DNA of 59,385 nt from assembly GCF_917627385.1 (NCBI RefSeq), contig NZ_CAKJTL010000081.1:1-59385 (forward strand), in the 5' to 3' direction. A program made the position numbers and the translations under genes. The DNA comes from Protofrankia sp. CiT1 (GTDB taxonomy: Bacteria; Actinomycetota; Actinomycetes; Frankiales; Frankiaceae). Shown in pieces: positions 1 through 10,750 of the stretch (its first letter is position 1; each line of letters begins with the position of its first letter). The notes under the pieces are model-generated. The model was not told where the DNA came from. It saw only the letters and a list, made by a program, of their open reading frames with translations, and ran no database searches.

Positions 1-2
1 AG

Positions 3-218
3 CGGCGGCAGCGCGAGGTCATCGCGGAGCTGCTCGCGCTGCTCGTCGTGCGGGCGCCGGAGGCACTCGACCCGCTGCTGCGCCCGGCCTGGTCCGCCGC
101 CGCCGATGACGCCGCCCGCCTGCGGGTCGTCGTCGACCAGGTGGCCCGTCTGACGGACGCGAGCGCCGTCCGGCGGCACGCGCAGCTGACTGGCCGTTCC
201 TGGCCGGTGACCCTGTGA
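3..218 (+). CDS. dgt: dGTPase-like HD hydrolase, C-terminal end (partial)
   Basis: The third frame is open from the window edge to TGA at 216-218 and encodes the last 71 residues of a protein. Visible segments include REVIAELLALLVVRAPEALD and the tail VARLTDASAVRRHAQLTG. This resembles the helical C-terminus of actinobacterial dGTP triphosphohydrolase-like proteins, which hydrolyse dNTPs to deoxynucleoside and triphosphate. The catalytic HD domain lies outside the window. Placement directly before dnaG matches the usual actinobacterial order and is the main support for the name, since so short a tail identifies little by itself. Confidence 0.7.
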   Translation, partial: RRQREVIAELLALLVVRAPEALDPLLRPAWSAAADDAARLRVVVDQVARLTDASAVRRHAQLTGRSWPVTL

Positions 219-471
219 CAGCAGGTGGTGCCGCCCTGGTGACGGCCGGCCCCGTGACGCGGCTCCTGGCCCGCGTTGCCGTACCCGGCGGAGATGACCG
301 TTGCTGTTTGCGCACCGCGTGCTTGGAAGATCGGCACTCTGGCGCGCTGACAAGTATCATCACGGGGGAAAGGGCGGACCCGCGGGGGCGGTGGCAAGCC
401 GGTGGCATCAGCTGAGGGGCGGCGGCCCCGGTGTGACGCCGGTACCCCGCCCGGGATGCAGGGAGGGACGT

Positions 472-2361
472 GTGGCCGGACGCATCCGCGACGCAGACGT
501 CGCTGCCGTGCGTGACCGCTCACCGATTGCGGACATCATCGGTGACTATGTGCAGCTGCGTCCCGTCGCTAGTGGTCAGCTGCGCGGCCTGTGCCCGTTT
601 CACGATGAGAAGACCCCGTCGTTCAATGTTCGTCCACAGGTCGGTGCCTATCACTGTTTCGGGTGCGGCGTCGGCGGCGATGTGATCGCGTTTGTCCGGG
701 CGATCGATGCCCTGTCGTTCCCGGAGGCGGTGGAACGCCTGGCCCGCCGTGCTGGGGTTACTCTCAGCTATGAAGGCGGTGGGGTGACCAGCCGCGTGGT
801 CACCAGCCAGCGCCAGCGGCTCCTTGACGCACACCGGGCGGCGGCGGAGTTCTACACCGAGCGGCTGGCATCGACTGAGGCCCGTGAAGGCTGGGAGTTT
901 CTCGCGGCGCGGGGCTTCGATCAGGAAGCGGCGTCGCGGTTCGGCGTCGGCTATGCGCCAGCGGGCTGGGACACCCTGACCCGTCACCTCATGGGCCGGC
1001 ACTTCACCGCCGCGGAGCTCGTCCTCGGCGGCCTGGCGAAACAGAGCAGCCGCGGGAGACTGATCGACAGGTTTCACCGAAGGCTGGTGTGGCCGATCCG
1101 TGATCTCGCGGGAGACGTCGTCGGCTTCGGCGCCCGTCGGCTCGCCGCCGACGATCCCGGGCCCAAGTACCTCAACACCCCTGAGAGCCCGCTGTTCAAG
1201 AAGGCCAGCCTGCTCTATGGCGCGGACCTCGCCCGGCGTGAGATCGCGCGGCGGTATCAGGTTGTGGTCGTCGAGGGTTACACCGACGTGATGGCCTGTC
1301 ATCTCGCCGGCGTGCCGACCGCGGTCGCCTCCTGCGGCACCGCGTTCGGCAGTGAGCACGTGACGGTGTTGCGGCGGCTGCTGATGGACCAGAGCGAACA
1401 CCGCGGTGAGGTCGTGTTCACGTTCGACGGTGACGAGGCCGGCCGCAAGGCCGCCATCCGTGCCTTCGAGTTCGAGGAGCGGTTCGTCACCCAGACCTTT
1501 GTGGCGGTCGAACCGTCCGGGCTGGACCCGTGCGATCTGCGGATGGCGCGGGGCGACGGGGCTGTTCGTGATCTTGTTGCCGGCCGTCTCCCGCTGGTGG
1601 AGTTCGCGATCCGCGGGAAGCTGGCCGAGTTCAACCTCGACACGACCGAAGGGCGGCTGGCGGCGCTGGACGCGTCCGCACCACTGATTAACAGGCTGAA
1701 AGACCGGGGCCTGCGGCACCGTTATGCGGTTAACCTTGACAACTGGCTTGGTTTTCTGGACGAGGAGTTCGTGGTGCGGCGGGTCGCTGAGCACTCCGCA
1801 CGTGTCAACGGGGGTGCCGCGTCCCGTGCCGGCTCCGCCCGCCCGGCGCTGTTGCGCCCACGCGACGCCACCGCGGATGACGCGGTCGTGGCGGTCGAAC
1901 GGGAGGTGCTCAAGGTCGCGCTCCAGTATCCCGGCCTGGCCGGCCCCGCCTTCGACACGTTGCCGGCCGAGTTGTTCACGGTTCCCGCGCATCGCGCTGT
2001 CCGTACGGCCATGATGACGGCCGGTGGTGTATACGCTGGGCTGTCAGCGGCTGGTGATGTCGCGGGCTGGGTTTCCCTGGTGGCCACGGCGGCCGGGGAG
2101 GACGAGCTCCGGCGGTTGGTCACCGGGCTTGCCGTCGAAGCCGTGTTCTGCGACCGCGATGTCGACGACAGGTACGTCGATGAGCAGCTGTCACGTATAC
2201 AGGAGTTGCATGTGACCCGTCGTATCACGGAGCTGAAGTCGCGTGTGCAGCGGCTCAACCCCGTGACCGACGCCGAGACGTTCAAGCACGCATATGGTGA
2301 GCTGATCGCCTTGGAACAGCACAAGCGCCAACTCCGGGAACGGGGCCTGGGTGCCGCGTAA
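472..2361 (+). CDS. dnaG: DNA primase DnaG
   Basis: Synthesises RNA primers at the replication fork. The 629-residue product shows a CHC2 zinc-binding N-terminus ([11 protein letters not shown] near residue 40, then CFGCGVGGD), the primase core, and a Toprim domain with [14 protein letters not shown] near residue 265 and FTFDGDEAG near residue 320. A C-terminal helical region for helicase contact follows. The frame stays open upstream to 301, but GTG at 472 has a good ribosome site (GGGAGGGA at 461-468) and gives the usual N-terminus ([21 protein letters not shown]). The gene overlaps one possible start of the sigma gene, so the two are probably co-transcribed in the classic macromolecular-synthesis order. 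Confidence 0.96.
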   Translation: MAGRIRDADVAAVRDRSPIADIIGDYVQLRPVASGQLRGLCPFHDEKTPSFNVRPQVGAYHCFGCGVGGDVIAFVRAIDALSFPEAVERLARRAGVTLSYEGGGVTSRVVTSQRQRLLDAHRAAAEFYTERLASTEAREGWEFLAARGFDQEAASRFGVGYAPAGWDTLTRHLMGRHFTAAELVLGGLAKQSSRGRLIDRFHRRLVWPIRDLAGDVVGFGARRLAADDPGPKYLNTPESPLFKKASLLYGADLARREIARRYQVVVVEGYTDVMACHLAGVPTAVASCGTAFGSEHVTVLRRLLMDQSEHRGEVVFTFDGDEAGRKAAIRAFEFEERFVTQTFVAVEPSGLDPCDLRMARGDGAVRDLVAGRLPLVEFAIRGKLAEFNLDTTEGRLAALDASAPLINRLKDRGLRHRYAVNLDNWLGFLDEEFVVRRVAEHSARVNGGAASRAGSARPALLRPRDATADDAVVAVEREVLKVALQYPGLAGPAFDTLPAELFTVPAHRAVRTAMMTAGGVYAGLSAAGDVAGWVSLVATAAGEDELRRLVTGLAVEAVFCDRDVDDRYVDEQLSRIQELHVTRRITELKSRVQRLNPVTDAETFKHAYGELIALEQHKRQLRERGLGAA

Positions 2362-2401
2362 CCTGGGTCGATCCCGAGAAGGAAGTGACGAGATTCCGCC
2401 C

Positions 2402-3583
<1,182 letters not shown>

Positions 3584-3586
3584 CAG

Positions 3587-3627
3587 CCGGGGGCTGCCAA
3601 GCCCCCGGCCACTGACTCTTTTCAGTG
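3587..3627 (+). terminator. tandem stem-loops ending the dnaG-sigA unit
   Basis: Just past the sigA stop lies a perfect 9-bp stem (CCGGGGGCT / AGCCCCCGG, 3587-3595 and 3600-3608, loop GCCA). A 6-bp stem follows (CACTGA 3610-3615 / TCAGTG 3622-3627) with a T-rich loop. Downstream there are T-runs (ATTTTTTGCG, CTCTTTTTGACC). This looks like a strong intrinsic terminator separating the housekeeping operon from the polysaccharide locus. Confidence 0.8.
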
Positions 3628-3804
3628 ATAAGAGCGATGCTTCCGCGCGTGATTTTTTGCGCTCTTTTTGACCTCTGATGGGTGAGGACCCGAACAACCA
3701 GGGTCTTATGTCGACGGGTTGCCCACGAAACTTGCTGTCACCTCGCCCTGTGAACGTAGCGTCGGATCTCGGGCCGGTGGTGATGGGATTCAGCCGGACG
3801 ACTG

Positions 3805-5025
3805 TCAGGCCGACTCACGGCGCTGGGTGAGTTCTTCCGTGCGCGGTTCCGTCGTGGTGATGGTTCCGTCCGGCTCACTATGATTGCGACCGGGCATGAA
3901 CAGCTGCCGTATCGGCTGGGCCACCTTGAGCGGGGGAGGAGCCCAGTTCTTCAGTCTGAGTGCCGGGCGTTCGATGCCGAACCAGCTCAGCATCGCGACG
4001 AGAATAATTCCTGACAGGCACAATGCGAAATAGGCCACTATTCCGTGTTTTTCCACGCCGTACACAGCGGCGAGTTGTTGTATGGGAAAAGAAAATATGT
4101 AGAGTCCGTATGAGAAGTCATGTTTCATTCCGAAGTGACGGAACGGCAGCCGGATGCTTACCCAAATGCACAGATAGGCAAGAGGGAAATCTATGATGAG
4201 ATGCGGTTCTTTTAGGAACATCGCACCGATCACAGTGGCTCCACAGAGAATGGCCAGCGTTCCCGAGAAAGGAATTTTATCGGCATATAGAAAAATGACC
4301 GATCCGGCCAGAAACAAAAGAATAAAGCGGTTTGTTCCATCGATGAATTCACCGTTAAAAGGGCCGATAGAAAATTTCTCCACCAGCTGACAGTAGATCA
4401 GCGATGCCCAGGTTGAGATGGTTATTCCGACAATGATCAAAGGGTGTTTTCGAATAATTCCAAGAATTCCAAGAATGGCGACCCCAAGATAGCACAGAGC
4501 ATCCCAGTAAAGCGTCCACATAGAGCCGTTCCAGCTGGTCGGAAGCGATGAGTTCGGTGGTGGAAAATAAACTCCAGAAGGCGTTCCAGCTATGTCGTAG
4601 AACCGTATTTTGATCAGTGAATTGGCCAGTACATAATCTATTGGTCCGCGTGGATGAACGGTTAGATATCCGTTGAGGGAACCTCGGACATGATACCAGG
4701 CCAGCGGTGAAAAAAGAAACGCAACAGCGATCAAGCTAACCCAGAAGGCGGGCAGGATACGGAGCGCGCGATGCCATATGAAGCGGGCAGTGCTCCCCGT
4801 CCGAACTCGACTCCGCGTAATTAGGAATCCGCTGATCACAAAAAATCCATCCACTGCCAGGCTGCCAGGATCATATTTACCGAAGCGAATTACACCGAAT
4901 CCACCGAGTGTCCACATGTGGAAGATGATAATGGTCATCGCAAACGTAAAACGAACGAAATGGAGGCCATTGTTCTGGTTGAACTCGGTGGCGATGGTAG
5001 CCTTCGTCGTTTTCTGGCGCGGCAC
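3805..5025 (-). CDS. membrane acyltransferase (acyltransferase-3 / OafA-like)
   Basis: About 406 residues with roughly ten hydrophobic segments. The N-terminal block LHFVRFTFAMTIIIFHMWTL has the R...H arrangement typical of the acyltransferase-3 family, whose members O-acylate sugars of surface polysaccharides at the membrane. LAVDGFFVISGFLITRSRVR and FIWHRALRILPAFW are also family hallmarks. The GTG start at 5025 follows a strong GGAGGAA at 4-5 nt spacing. DNA here is clearly more AT-rich than the flanking housekeeping genes, suggesting acquisition. It stands alone on the minus strand, facing away from the divergent methyltransferase gene. The acyl group and sugar target cannot be read from the sequence. 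Confidence 0.88.
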   Translation of the reverse strand: MPRQKTTKATIATEFNQNNGLHFVRFTFAMTIIIFHMWTLGGFGVIRFGKYDPGSLAVDGFFVISGFLITRSRVRTGSTARFIWHRALRILPAFWVSLIAVAFLFSPLAWYHVRGSLNGYLTVHPRGPIDYVLANSLIKIRFYDIAGTPSGVYFPPPNSSLPTSWNGSMWTLYWDALCYLGVAILGILGIIRKHPLIIVGITISTWASLIYCQLVEKFSIGPFNGEFIDGTNRFILLFLAGSVIFLYADKIPFSGTLAILCGATVIGAMFLKEPHLIIDFPLAYLCIWVSIRLPFRHFGMKHDFSYGLYIFSFPIQQLAAVYGVEKHGIVAYFALCLSGIILVAMLSWFGIERPALRLKNWAPPPLKVAQPIRQLFMPGRNHSEPDGTITTTEPRTEELTQRRESA

Positions 5026-5467
5026 TGCTTCCTCCGGATTTCGTAGTAAATTCCAGCTTTGCGCAGATGTCTGCAGAGATGCGGTGATGGCGCCGGAACA
5101 TTTCTCGATGGCAGAGCGAATTCGTGATGCCCGTGATCTTCTGTGGTGACGTCATTTAGCGAAGAACATCTGAGTTCGTCCTGAACCGACACCGTGGTGG
5201 CGCTTGAGACTGTTGTCGTAACGTATTTGATGCCGTCGCAACTTGGCATTGCTGGGGTACCATCTAATGCCTCGACGCCCGTGGGTGGCGCATGAATGTC
5301 GCGCTGTCCCCCCGGCTCCCCGCAGGGCTAGGATTCGACTCCAGGTCCTTCTATGAAGTTCGCTAGCAGGAATTTGTCCGGATTTTTGTAGTGTCGATCA
5401 GGATGCTGCGGCGAAGATGCGGTCGATTTTTCTCCCGCGGTAAATTATCCTGACGAAGGAGAATATC
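5026..5467. promoter_or_regulatory. divergent intergenic region, AT-rich
   Basis: 442 bases between two divergently read genes hold no convincing coding frame. The region is AT-rich for this genome and must contain the promoters of both neighbours, but no specific promoter or operator could be assigned. The rightward gene has a clear ribosome site (GAAGGAG, 5455-5461). Confidence 0.5.
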
Positions 5468-6310
5468 ATGAATACCATCTCACCTATAATTCGGGCCCTC
5501 CTCGACAGGTTCGGATATAGACATATTCTGGACGCCCGGTGGGTTGCGGCGCTCCTTGACATCACACCATCGGATGAGCGCCCACGGATGGCCCGGTGGT
5601 TGCTTTCGTTGGATGCGCGGTATCAGCATATTTTTAATCATGATCGATGGAAAGGGCATGCTGGTTCGTTTTACATTGAGTTTGTTCAGGATCTGCTCGA
5701 GCCATATCTTCTTCCCGACCTGACTGTTTTGGAGTTTGCTTGTGGGCCGGGAATAATCACTCGGGAGGTTGCCCGGCGGGTGCACGCGGTCGTCGCGGTC
5801 GACGTGTCGCGGGGTGCCATCGCCTGCGCTCAGGCCGTCAACGCGGCTGTGAACATCACATATCTGACTCCAGAAGAACTCAATCGGTCGGGAGGAAGCG
5901 TGGACTTTGCGTACTCCTTCCTGCGATTCGGCCATCTATCCGATGATGTACTGTGTGGCATTTTGGAAACCGTTCACCGCGCATTGCACTCCGGCGGAAA
6001 TCTGCTTATGTGCCTGGACGTCGACGGCCGCGAGCAGATCGCGAAAATGCGTCGATCTGGCAACACCGAAATAGTATGCAGGAATGATATAATTGATCAA
6101 CCTGGCTTCGGTCGACTCGATTTCCGTTCACTGGCGGAACGGGTAGGATTCACTGAAGTGGAGATCGTGTCGCTGGGGCGGGGCGTGCCCGGTCTGGCGA
6201 CCATCCCGCACCAGTACGTTCTTACTGCCCGCAGCCATGATGCCTCCGCGGCAGCGAACGGCTCGCCAGGGAGGCTGGCCGGGGAAAAATCACCGCCAAT
6301 ATCGCTCTGA
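5468..6310 (+). CDS. SAM-dependent methyltransferase, class I
   Basis: 280 residues. The Rossmann SAM-binding motif I is TVLEFACGPGIITREVARRV near residue 85, followed by VVAVDVSRGAIACAQAVN (motif II acidic region) and VDFAYSFLRFGHLSDD (motif IV area). This fits a Methyltransf_11/25-type enzyme. The N-terminal ~60 residues (RALLDRFGYRHILDARWVAALL) are not a recognised domain. ATG follows GAAGGAG at 6 nt. Genes either side serve polysaccharide assembly, so a sugar or glycolipid O-methyltransferase is likely, though the substrate is unknown. Many rare AT-rich codons suggest horizontal origin. Confidence 0.8.
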   Translation: MNTISPIIRALLDRFGYRHILDARWVAALLDITPSDERPRMARWLLSLDARYQHIFNHDRWKGHAGSFYIEFVQDLLEPYLLPDLTVLEFACGPGIITREVARRVHAVVAVDVSRGAIACAQAVNAAVNITYLTPEELNRSGGSVDFAYSFLRFGHLSDDVLCGILETVHRALHSGGNLLMCLDVDGREQIAKMRRSGNTEIVCRNDIIDQPGFGRLDFRSLAERVGFTEVEIVSLGRGVPGLATIPHQYVLTARSHDASAAANGSPGRLAGEKSPPISL

Positions 6311-6405
6311 CGTCATCGTCGTCGGTCGCTGTCGCGTATAGCGCCGGGGACGCCGAGCAGCCACGTTCGCCGGATGGATTTGCCGAGTTCCGTTCCGCAC
6401 TAACA

Positions 6406-7473
6406 TCACCGTGCCTGGGCGGCCTTGGTGAGAATGTCGCCTGTATGCGTGGCGCAGGCATCCCAGTCGTACTTCCTGGGTAGCGGTCCGCACGGTAGTA
6501 TGGTGCCGATCGATTTTTGGAGCACGGTGATAATTTCAAGTTCGTCAAATGGGTCGAAGTAGTATGCCGGCGAAGACCCAGCTATTTCTTCGTTGCTGCA
6601 GGCCCGTGCCACGAGAAGCGGAAGACCGTGCGCATGAGCCTCCAGGAGGGGGTGGCCAAAGGTCTCTCCATAGGACGGCCAGATCAAGCAGTCGGCCCGT
6701 TGGTACATCTCTTCCAGACTTTGGCCGGTCAGGTAACCATGAAATGTCACCCGACTTCTCATGCTATCGATCAGTCGGTTTACTTCCTGCCCATAACGTT
6801 TTTCGGGCATGTCCCCGACGATGTCGAGCGACCATTCGCCGCGCACCTGACGCAGACATCTCAGGAGCCGATCAACATTCTTCCATCGATAAAGCGAAGA
6901 AACGACGAGAAGCCGTCGCACCGGCCGTGGTGACCTCGGCCGGTAGCGATCATTTTCAATTGGGCCGCCGTGGCGAACTATGTGAATCCGTTCAGGTTCA
7001 ATACCGAGCAAAGATGTCGCCGCATCGCGGGCATACGCACTGACAGCAATGTGGGAAGATGCATGCCGTGCCGAGAGCTTTGTGAGCGCCTGTTGGATCC
7101 GGAACCGGACCCGCTCGTGACGACGGTAGTCGCGGTGCAGGGATCCGTCAAAAATTGCTGAATTACGAAACGCAAGCACGAGCGGTATGTCATAGCGACA
7201 GAATGATATCTCTGTCGGTGCGAAGACTACATCGATACGCTCGTTTTTTACTACCTCGTGCCATGTGCGCGAGCGCGCTGCAAGGCGCCCGGACGCGGGT
7301 ACGACATGTAGTTCGGGCGGAATCACGGCCGCGACCTGCGGCCGCTCGACACGAGCCAGAATCGGGCCGACTTCGAGCATGTCGTGCCGGGTAAGGCGTG
7401 GCAGAATGTGGCGTAGGTACGAAATTCCACCACCGGTTGCTGCTGACGACGCATCGATCGCCACACGGATCAT
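6406..7473 (-). CDS. glycosyltransferase, GT4/GT-B fold
   Basis: 355 residues of a retaining GT-B glycosyltransferase that would add a sugar from a nucleotide donor on the cytoplasmic face. The N-terminus carries MIRVAIDASSAATGGGISYL. The donor-binding half has RRLLVVSSLYRWKNVDRLL and a clean E-x7-E motif in YGETFGHPLLEAHAHGLPLL. The start ATG follows AAAGG. Downstream on the same strand, 95 bp away, the convergent methyltransferase gene ends. The Wzy-like gene lies 231 bp upstream in the same direction and may be co-transcribed. Sugar specificity cannot be told. Confidence 0.87.
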   Translation of the reverse strand: MIRVAIDASSAATGGGISYLRHILPRLTRHDMLEVGPILARVERPQVAAVIPPELHVVPASGRLAARSRTWHEVVKNERIDVVFAPTEISFCRYDIPLVLAFRNSAIFDGSLHRDYRRHERVRFRIQQALTKLSARHASSHIAVSAYARDAATSLLGIEPERIHIVRHGGPIENDRYRPRSPRPVRRLLVVSSLYRWKNVDRLLRCLRQVRGEWSLDIVGDMPEKRYGQEVNRLIDSMRSRVTFHGYLTGQSLEEMYQRADCLIWPSYGETFGHPLLEAHAHGLPLLVARACSNEEIAGSSPAYYFDPFDELEIITVLQKSIGTILPCGPLPRKYDWDACATHTGDILTKAAQAR

Positions 7474-7704
7474 TCGACATCAACCTTTACTTGGCAACCT
7501 CCGATCGTCGATCGCAGAGTTGCCATCGGCATTAAAAGGACAAGCGGTAACGGACGATATCCCCCGAGATCGCTTCAACGACTCAGCGGATTCCTTCGGT
7601 GATCCCATGGGAAATCTCTTCGCGATCTGCTGTGGTAAGCGCTTCGCCGCGCACTTTGGTCTCCTTGGTCAGTGGAATCCACGGTATATCATATGTGACG
7701 TGAT

Positions 7705-9105
7705 TCACGCACGGTGCACTGACCCTTTGAGGCCAAGTTCTGATTGCTCGTCAACCAGTATAAGAAGCGTTAGAAAAATCCAGATAAACAGCGCGACCCG
7801 GTTCGCCGTAAATGCAGGGATACCCATTGTTGCTGCCATGCTCAGAAGTAGGACCGCAGTGGCGAACGATCGCTCCGGAGTCCGCCGCGCAGGCCTTCCT
7901 TTAAGCCAATTGTAAATCAGTATAACCAGTATGAAGGAAAAAATTGCCACACCGATGAATCCGCCGACCACCATTATCTCAATCCATGAACTGTCGTACG
8001 GAATGGCAAGACCGCTGGCCCCGTAGCCAAACCACGGATGAGTTTCCGAGACATACTGGAATGCTACACTGAAAGGACCGTTAGCGCTCAGTCGTCCCGC
8101 TGTATATTTACTTTCCACGCTCGTACTACCGATACCATCGAAGAGCGACGCCAGCATCCAGGAGCCTCGCCACCGCGGGATATCGAACTGGGAAGAAAAA
8201 ATTTTAATCAACCCGGCGATGCAGCCGAGGACCAGTAGTCGCCGTGTTCGCTGCCCTTGTCCCATTGCCTGCCACACTGCTAGTGGCAGACCAACTAGCA
8301 AAAAAATCTTTGAAACACTCAGGACTCCACCGACGAGAACAGGTGTCACTGCAAGTCCGAGAAGAACCGGACGGTCTTGGCCGTGTCGGCCGAAAAGATA
8401 AACGGCTGCAAGGAGCGCGAGGGAGTAGGCGACCCCGGCCTCAGCTGGTTGAGCAAAGATCCCCGTCAGTCGACCGTTGTCGAGGGCACGCACAGCAACC
8501 GTCGTCTCAAGAGCGGCCGGAGAATATCCCCAGAACCTCTGCAACTGATTGGTTGGATCACTGAAAAGGCCGGCAAAAGCTATGATCCCGTTGAGAGATA
8601 CCATAACTACAAAAACCCGACTGACTACATTCAGCAGCCTAAGTCGTTTATGTCCCACCGCCAGCCAGCATGCAACCAGAAGTAGCACCGCCAGCGGGTA
8701 GAGGTAGCTGTCGACGCCGGACAGCAGGTTACCTGGGAAAAACTTGCCGAGCACTGGTACTCGGTTCGCATTAACAATAACCAGAAGAAGAAGAGAGGCC
8801 CACAGGATCGCGACACATGCATGTGGATCATCAAGCTTCAATTTTGGCACAAGAAACGGGATGGCCAACAGTAGAGAGCCGTAGACCATCACCTGCTCCG
8901 TCCTGACTCCGACGGTGAGATATGGTCCGAACGCTGCCACGACGACAAGAAAAGGCCAGCTTCGTACAATGATGGATACCTGGCTGTGGACACCGGGACG
9001 CTCAACGGCGGTCACGTGCCCGGAGCAGGCGACGAACCGCTGCAATGCAGGATGATGATCCGCACTGGAGTCAATATGGGCTCGATGGTCCGAGGCTGTT
9101 TTCAC
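7705..9105 (-). CDS. O-antigen ligase/polymerase-like membrane protein (Wzy family)
   Basis: 466 residues with about 10-12 hydrophobic segments. A long extracytoplasmic loop near residues 315-365 contains GRLSANGPFSVAFQYVSETH and HPWFGYGASG, the H-P-x-x-G-x-G pattern typical of Wzy_C/O-antigen ligase proteins. These polymerise or transfer undecaprenyl-linked glycans outside the membrane. GTG at 9105 is preferred over an upstream in-frame start at 9147 because AAAGGAG precedes it at about 10 nt. It is one of two polymerase-like proteins in the window and the more ligase-like of them. Confidence 0.82.
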   Translation of the reverse strand: MKTASDHRAHIDSSADHHPALQRFVACSGHVTAVERPGVHSQVSIIVRSWPFLVVVAAFGPYLTVGVRTEQVMVYGSLLLAIPFLVPKLKLDDPHACVAILWASLLLLVIVNANRVPVLGKFFPGNLLSGVDSYLYPLAVLLLVACWLAVGHKRLRLLNVVSRVFVVMVSLNGIIAFAGLFSDPTNQLQRFWGYSPAALETTVAVRALDNGRLTGIFAQPAEAGVAYSLALLAAVYLFGRHGQDRPVLLGLAVTPVLVGGVLSVSKIFLLVGLPLAVWQAMGQGQRTRRLLVLGCIAGLIKIFSSQFDIPRWRGSWMLASLFDGIGSTSVESKYTAGRLSANGPFSVAFQYVSETHPWFGYGASGLAIPYDSSWIEIMVVGGFIGVAIFSFILVILIYNWLKGRPARRTPERSFATAVLLLSMAATMGIPAFTANRVALFIWIFLTLLILVDEQSELGLKGSVHRA

Positions 9106-9395
9106 CCGACAGCGACTCCTTTCATTTCTCCGGTAGAAAGCCACCACGAACGGCGGTACGGCACACGGTTATTATGAATCATCAGATGCGCCGGCTCGGG
9201 TAGCTGGTAGGCAACACGCCGGGCACCTGAACGGAGAACGGCGGCAGTCGATGTGGGATGCTGTCTTTCCGAGACAAATCACCGACCAACGGCCATCCGG
9301 GTTAATTGAGGGGTAAAATATTCGGTGACCCCGAGACGCAATGCCAACAATCGGCGCATGATCGCATTGACGGGAGCGAGTGGGAATGTCAAGCC

Positions 9396-9433
9396 GATTG
9401 GGCCCCACCGTGCTGGTCTGATTCGGCCCCACT
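9396..9433. repeat. imperfect direct repeats beside the IS remnant
   Basis: GATTGGGCCCCACC (9396-9409) and GATTCGGCCCCACT (9420-9433) are 14-bp near-identical copies 24 bp apart. Short repeated blocks like this are typical of IS21-family ends, and istB-like coding sequence begins less than 100 bp away. They are probably the remaining terminal repeats of that element. The rest of 9106-9499 shows no credible gene. Confidence 0.5.
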
Positions 9434-9464
9434 CGACTCGATCGTCGGACACGGACCGTAAGAC

Positions 9465-9493
9465 CCTTGCGGTCACCGATGGTGACCGCAAGG
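9465..9493. repeat. perfect 13-bp inverted repeat
   Basis: CCTTGCGGTCACC (9465-9477) and its exact reverse complement GGTGACCGCAAGG (9481-9493) flank a 3-base spacer, GAT. It lies at the 3' side of the istB remnant. It could be a terminator stem for that gene or part of another inserted element. No T-run follows on either strand. Confidence 0.7.
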
Positions 9494-9499
9494 ACCAGG

Positions 9500-10203
9500 T
9501 TATCTCCCCGGCGCTGCTTCCGCGTTCCTCAGGGCGCGGGTAGTGCGAAGCCGGTAGGAATCAGTTCCGGTCTGGATGATGTGCGCCCGGTAGGTGAGCT
9601 GGTCGACCACGGCCGCGGCCGGCTGCGGGTCGGTGAAGGTGTTACCCCATTCGGAGAACGGCGAGTTCGACGCGCAGGCGATCGAGGCTTTCTCCTCCCG
9701 CTCGGTGATAATCTGGAACAGCAGCTCAGCGCCGTGGGGATCCAGGCGCAGGTAGCCGACCTCGTCCAGGCAGAGCAGGCAGAGTTTGGCGTAGCGGGTC
9801 AGCAGCCGGTTTAATTGTTTGTCGTCGGCGGCTTCGACGAGTTCGTTGACCAGATGGGCGGTCGTGGTGTAGCGGACCCGACGTCCGGCCTCGGCGGCGG
9901 TGACACCCAGACCGATGAGAAGATGGGTTTTCCCGGTGCCGGAATCGCCGAGGAGAACCACGGGTTCCCCGACGTCGGGATCCAGACACCGGCGGCGAGA
10001 TGGGCGACGGTAGCGGCTTGCAGGCCGGGTATCGCGGTAACGTCGAGGTCTTCCAACCGTTTGATCCGGGGGAAGCGGGCCTCGGCGAGGCGGTGGGTTT
10101 CCCTGTCGTCGCATTCAGCGGCCAGGACCTCGGCGAGGAACGCCAGGTGGGACAGTTGTTGGCGGGCGGCGATCGCGGCCGTCTCATCGGCTCGGGCGCG
10201 CAC
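9500..10203 (-). pseudogene. istB: istB-like IS21-family ATPase, frameshifted and lacking its N-terminus
   Basis: IstB is the AAA+ helper ATPase of IS21-family transposition. Two frames together give a recognisable protein. The first runs from about 10203 to 9985 (LSHLAFLAEVLAAECDD, ARFPRIKRLEDLD). The second runs from there to 9500, with a Walker A PVVLLGDSGTGKTHL, a Walker B LCLLCLDEVGYL, and SNSPFSEWGNTF plus SYRLRTTRA. The join needs a frame change near 9978-9990. The normal IstB beginning is missing and replaced by IS30-type sequence, and no istA is present. The element cannot move itself. Confidence 0.85.
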
Positions 10204-10403
10204 GGTTGGCAGACCCAGGCTGCGACACGCCGCGGCGCGACCGCACGATATGCCGTCGCGCCGCCGTTACGGTCGATCTCCCGAGATATTGTTGAGTGGT
10301 GCCGGCCGAGCAGCTGCCCGATATACCGCGCCGACTTGTGCCGGCTCAGTTCCCGGGAGATAGTCTCCCGCTCCTCGATCTTCAACAGCTCGTGCGAAGC
10401 CAT
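10204..10403 (-). pseudogene. IS30-family transposase, N-terminal helix-turn-helix fragment
   Basis: From the ATG at 10403 about 65 residues read like the DNA-binding head of an IS30-family transposase: KIEERETISRELSRHKSARY and IGQLLGRHHSTISREIDRNG. After roughly residue 65 similarity stops and the istB remnant begins in another frame. No DDE catalytic domain is present. It is a leftover fragment joined to an unrelated element, best explained by successive insertions and deletion. Confidence 0.8.
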
Positions 10404-10750
10404 CTACCGTCCAGTCTGTCAACACTACCGAGATCATCCTATCGGAGTGCCGCTACGACCGTTTGAACTCGCCCAGTCGTAGGTCATCGGGTTGTTCGTC
10501 CACCAGTCCCGATTACTGACCTGCACACTGTCGATGGGCTGTGTCTCGCTACGATGCGACTTGAATTTCAAGAGGACTCCTCGCCTTTCCGACCCTGTAT
10601 CTTCTCTTTGATTGACTATACCATGGGAAAGACAGCTGGTGTCGTTGGTCATCCGCATCATCAGATTTCCCCGGCGGCCTGTCATGGCATTTTTTCGTCC
10701 CTTTCGACTGCTAGCGCGACCAACCCGAAGATCATCGGTAGATGGTCAGT
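10404..10750. other. gene-free stretch
   Basis: 347 bases between the IS30 fragment and the end of asnB. Short open frames exist on both strands but lack ribosome sites or recognisable products. It is probably flanking or decayed insertion-sequence DNA; no terminal inverted repeat could be matched to the IS fragments. Confidence 0.45.

Noticed and set aside
520-1992. 490-codon minus-strand frame opposite dnaG
   Set aside because: It is the antisense shadow of a confidently identified gene in high-GC DNA, and its product is rich in Arg/Gly/His without domains. The same reasoning removes the long antisense frames opposite sigA, tal, zwf, ctaB and the bi-domain gene.
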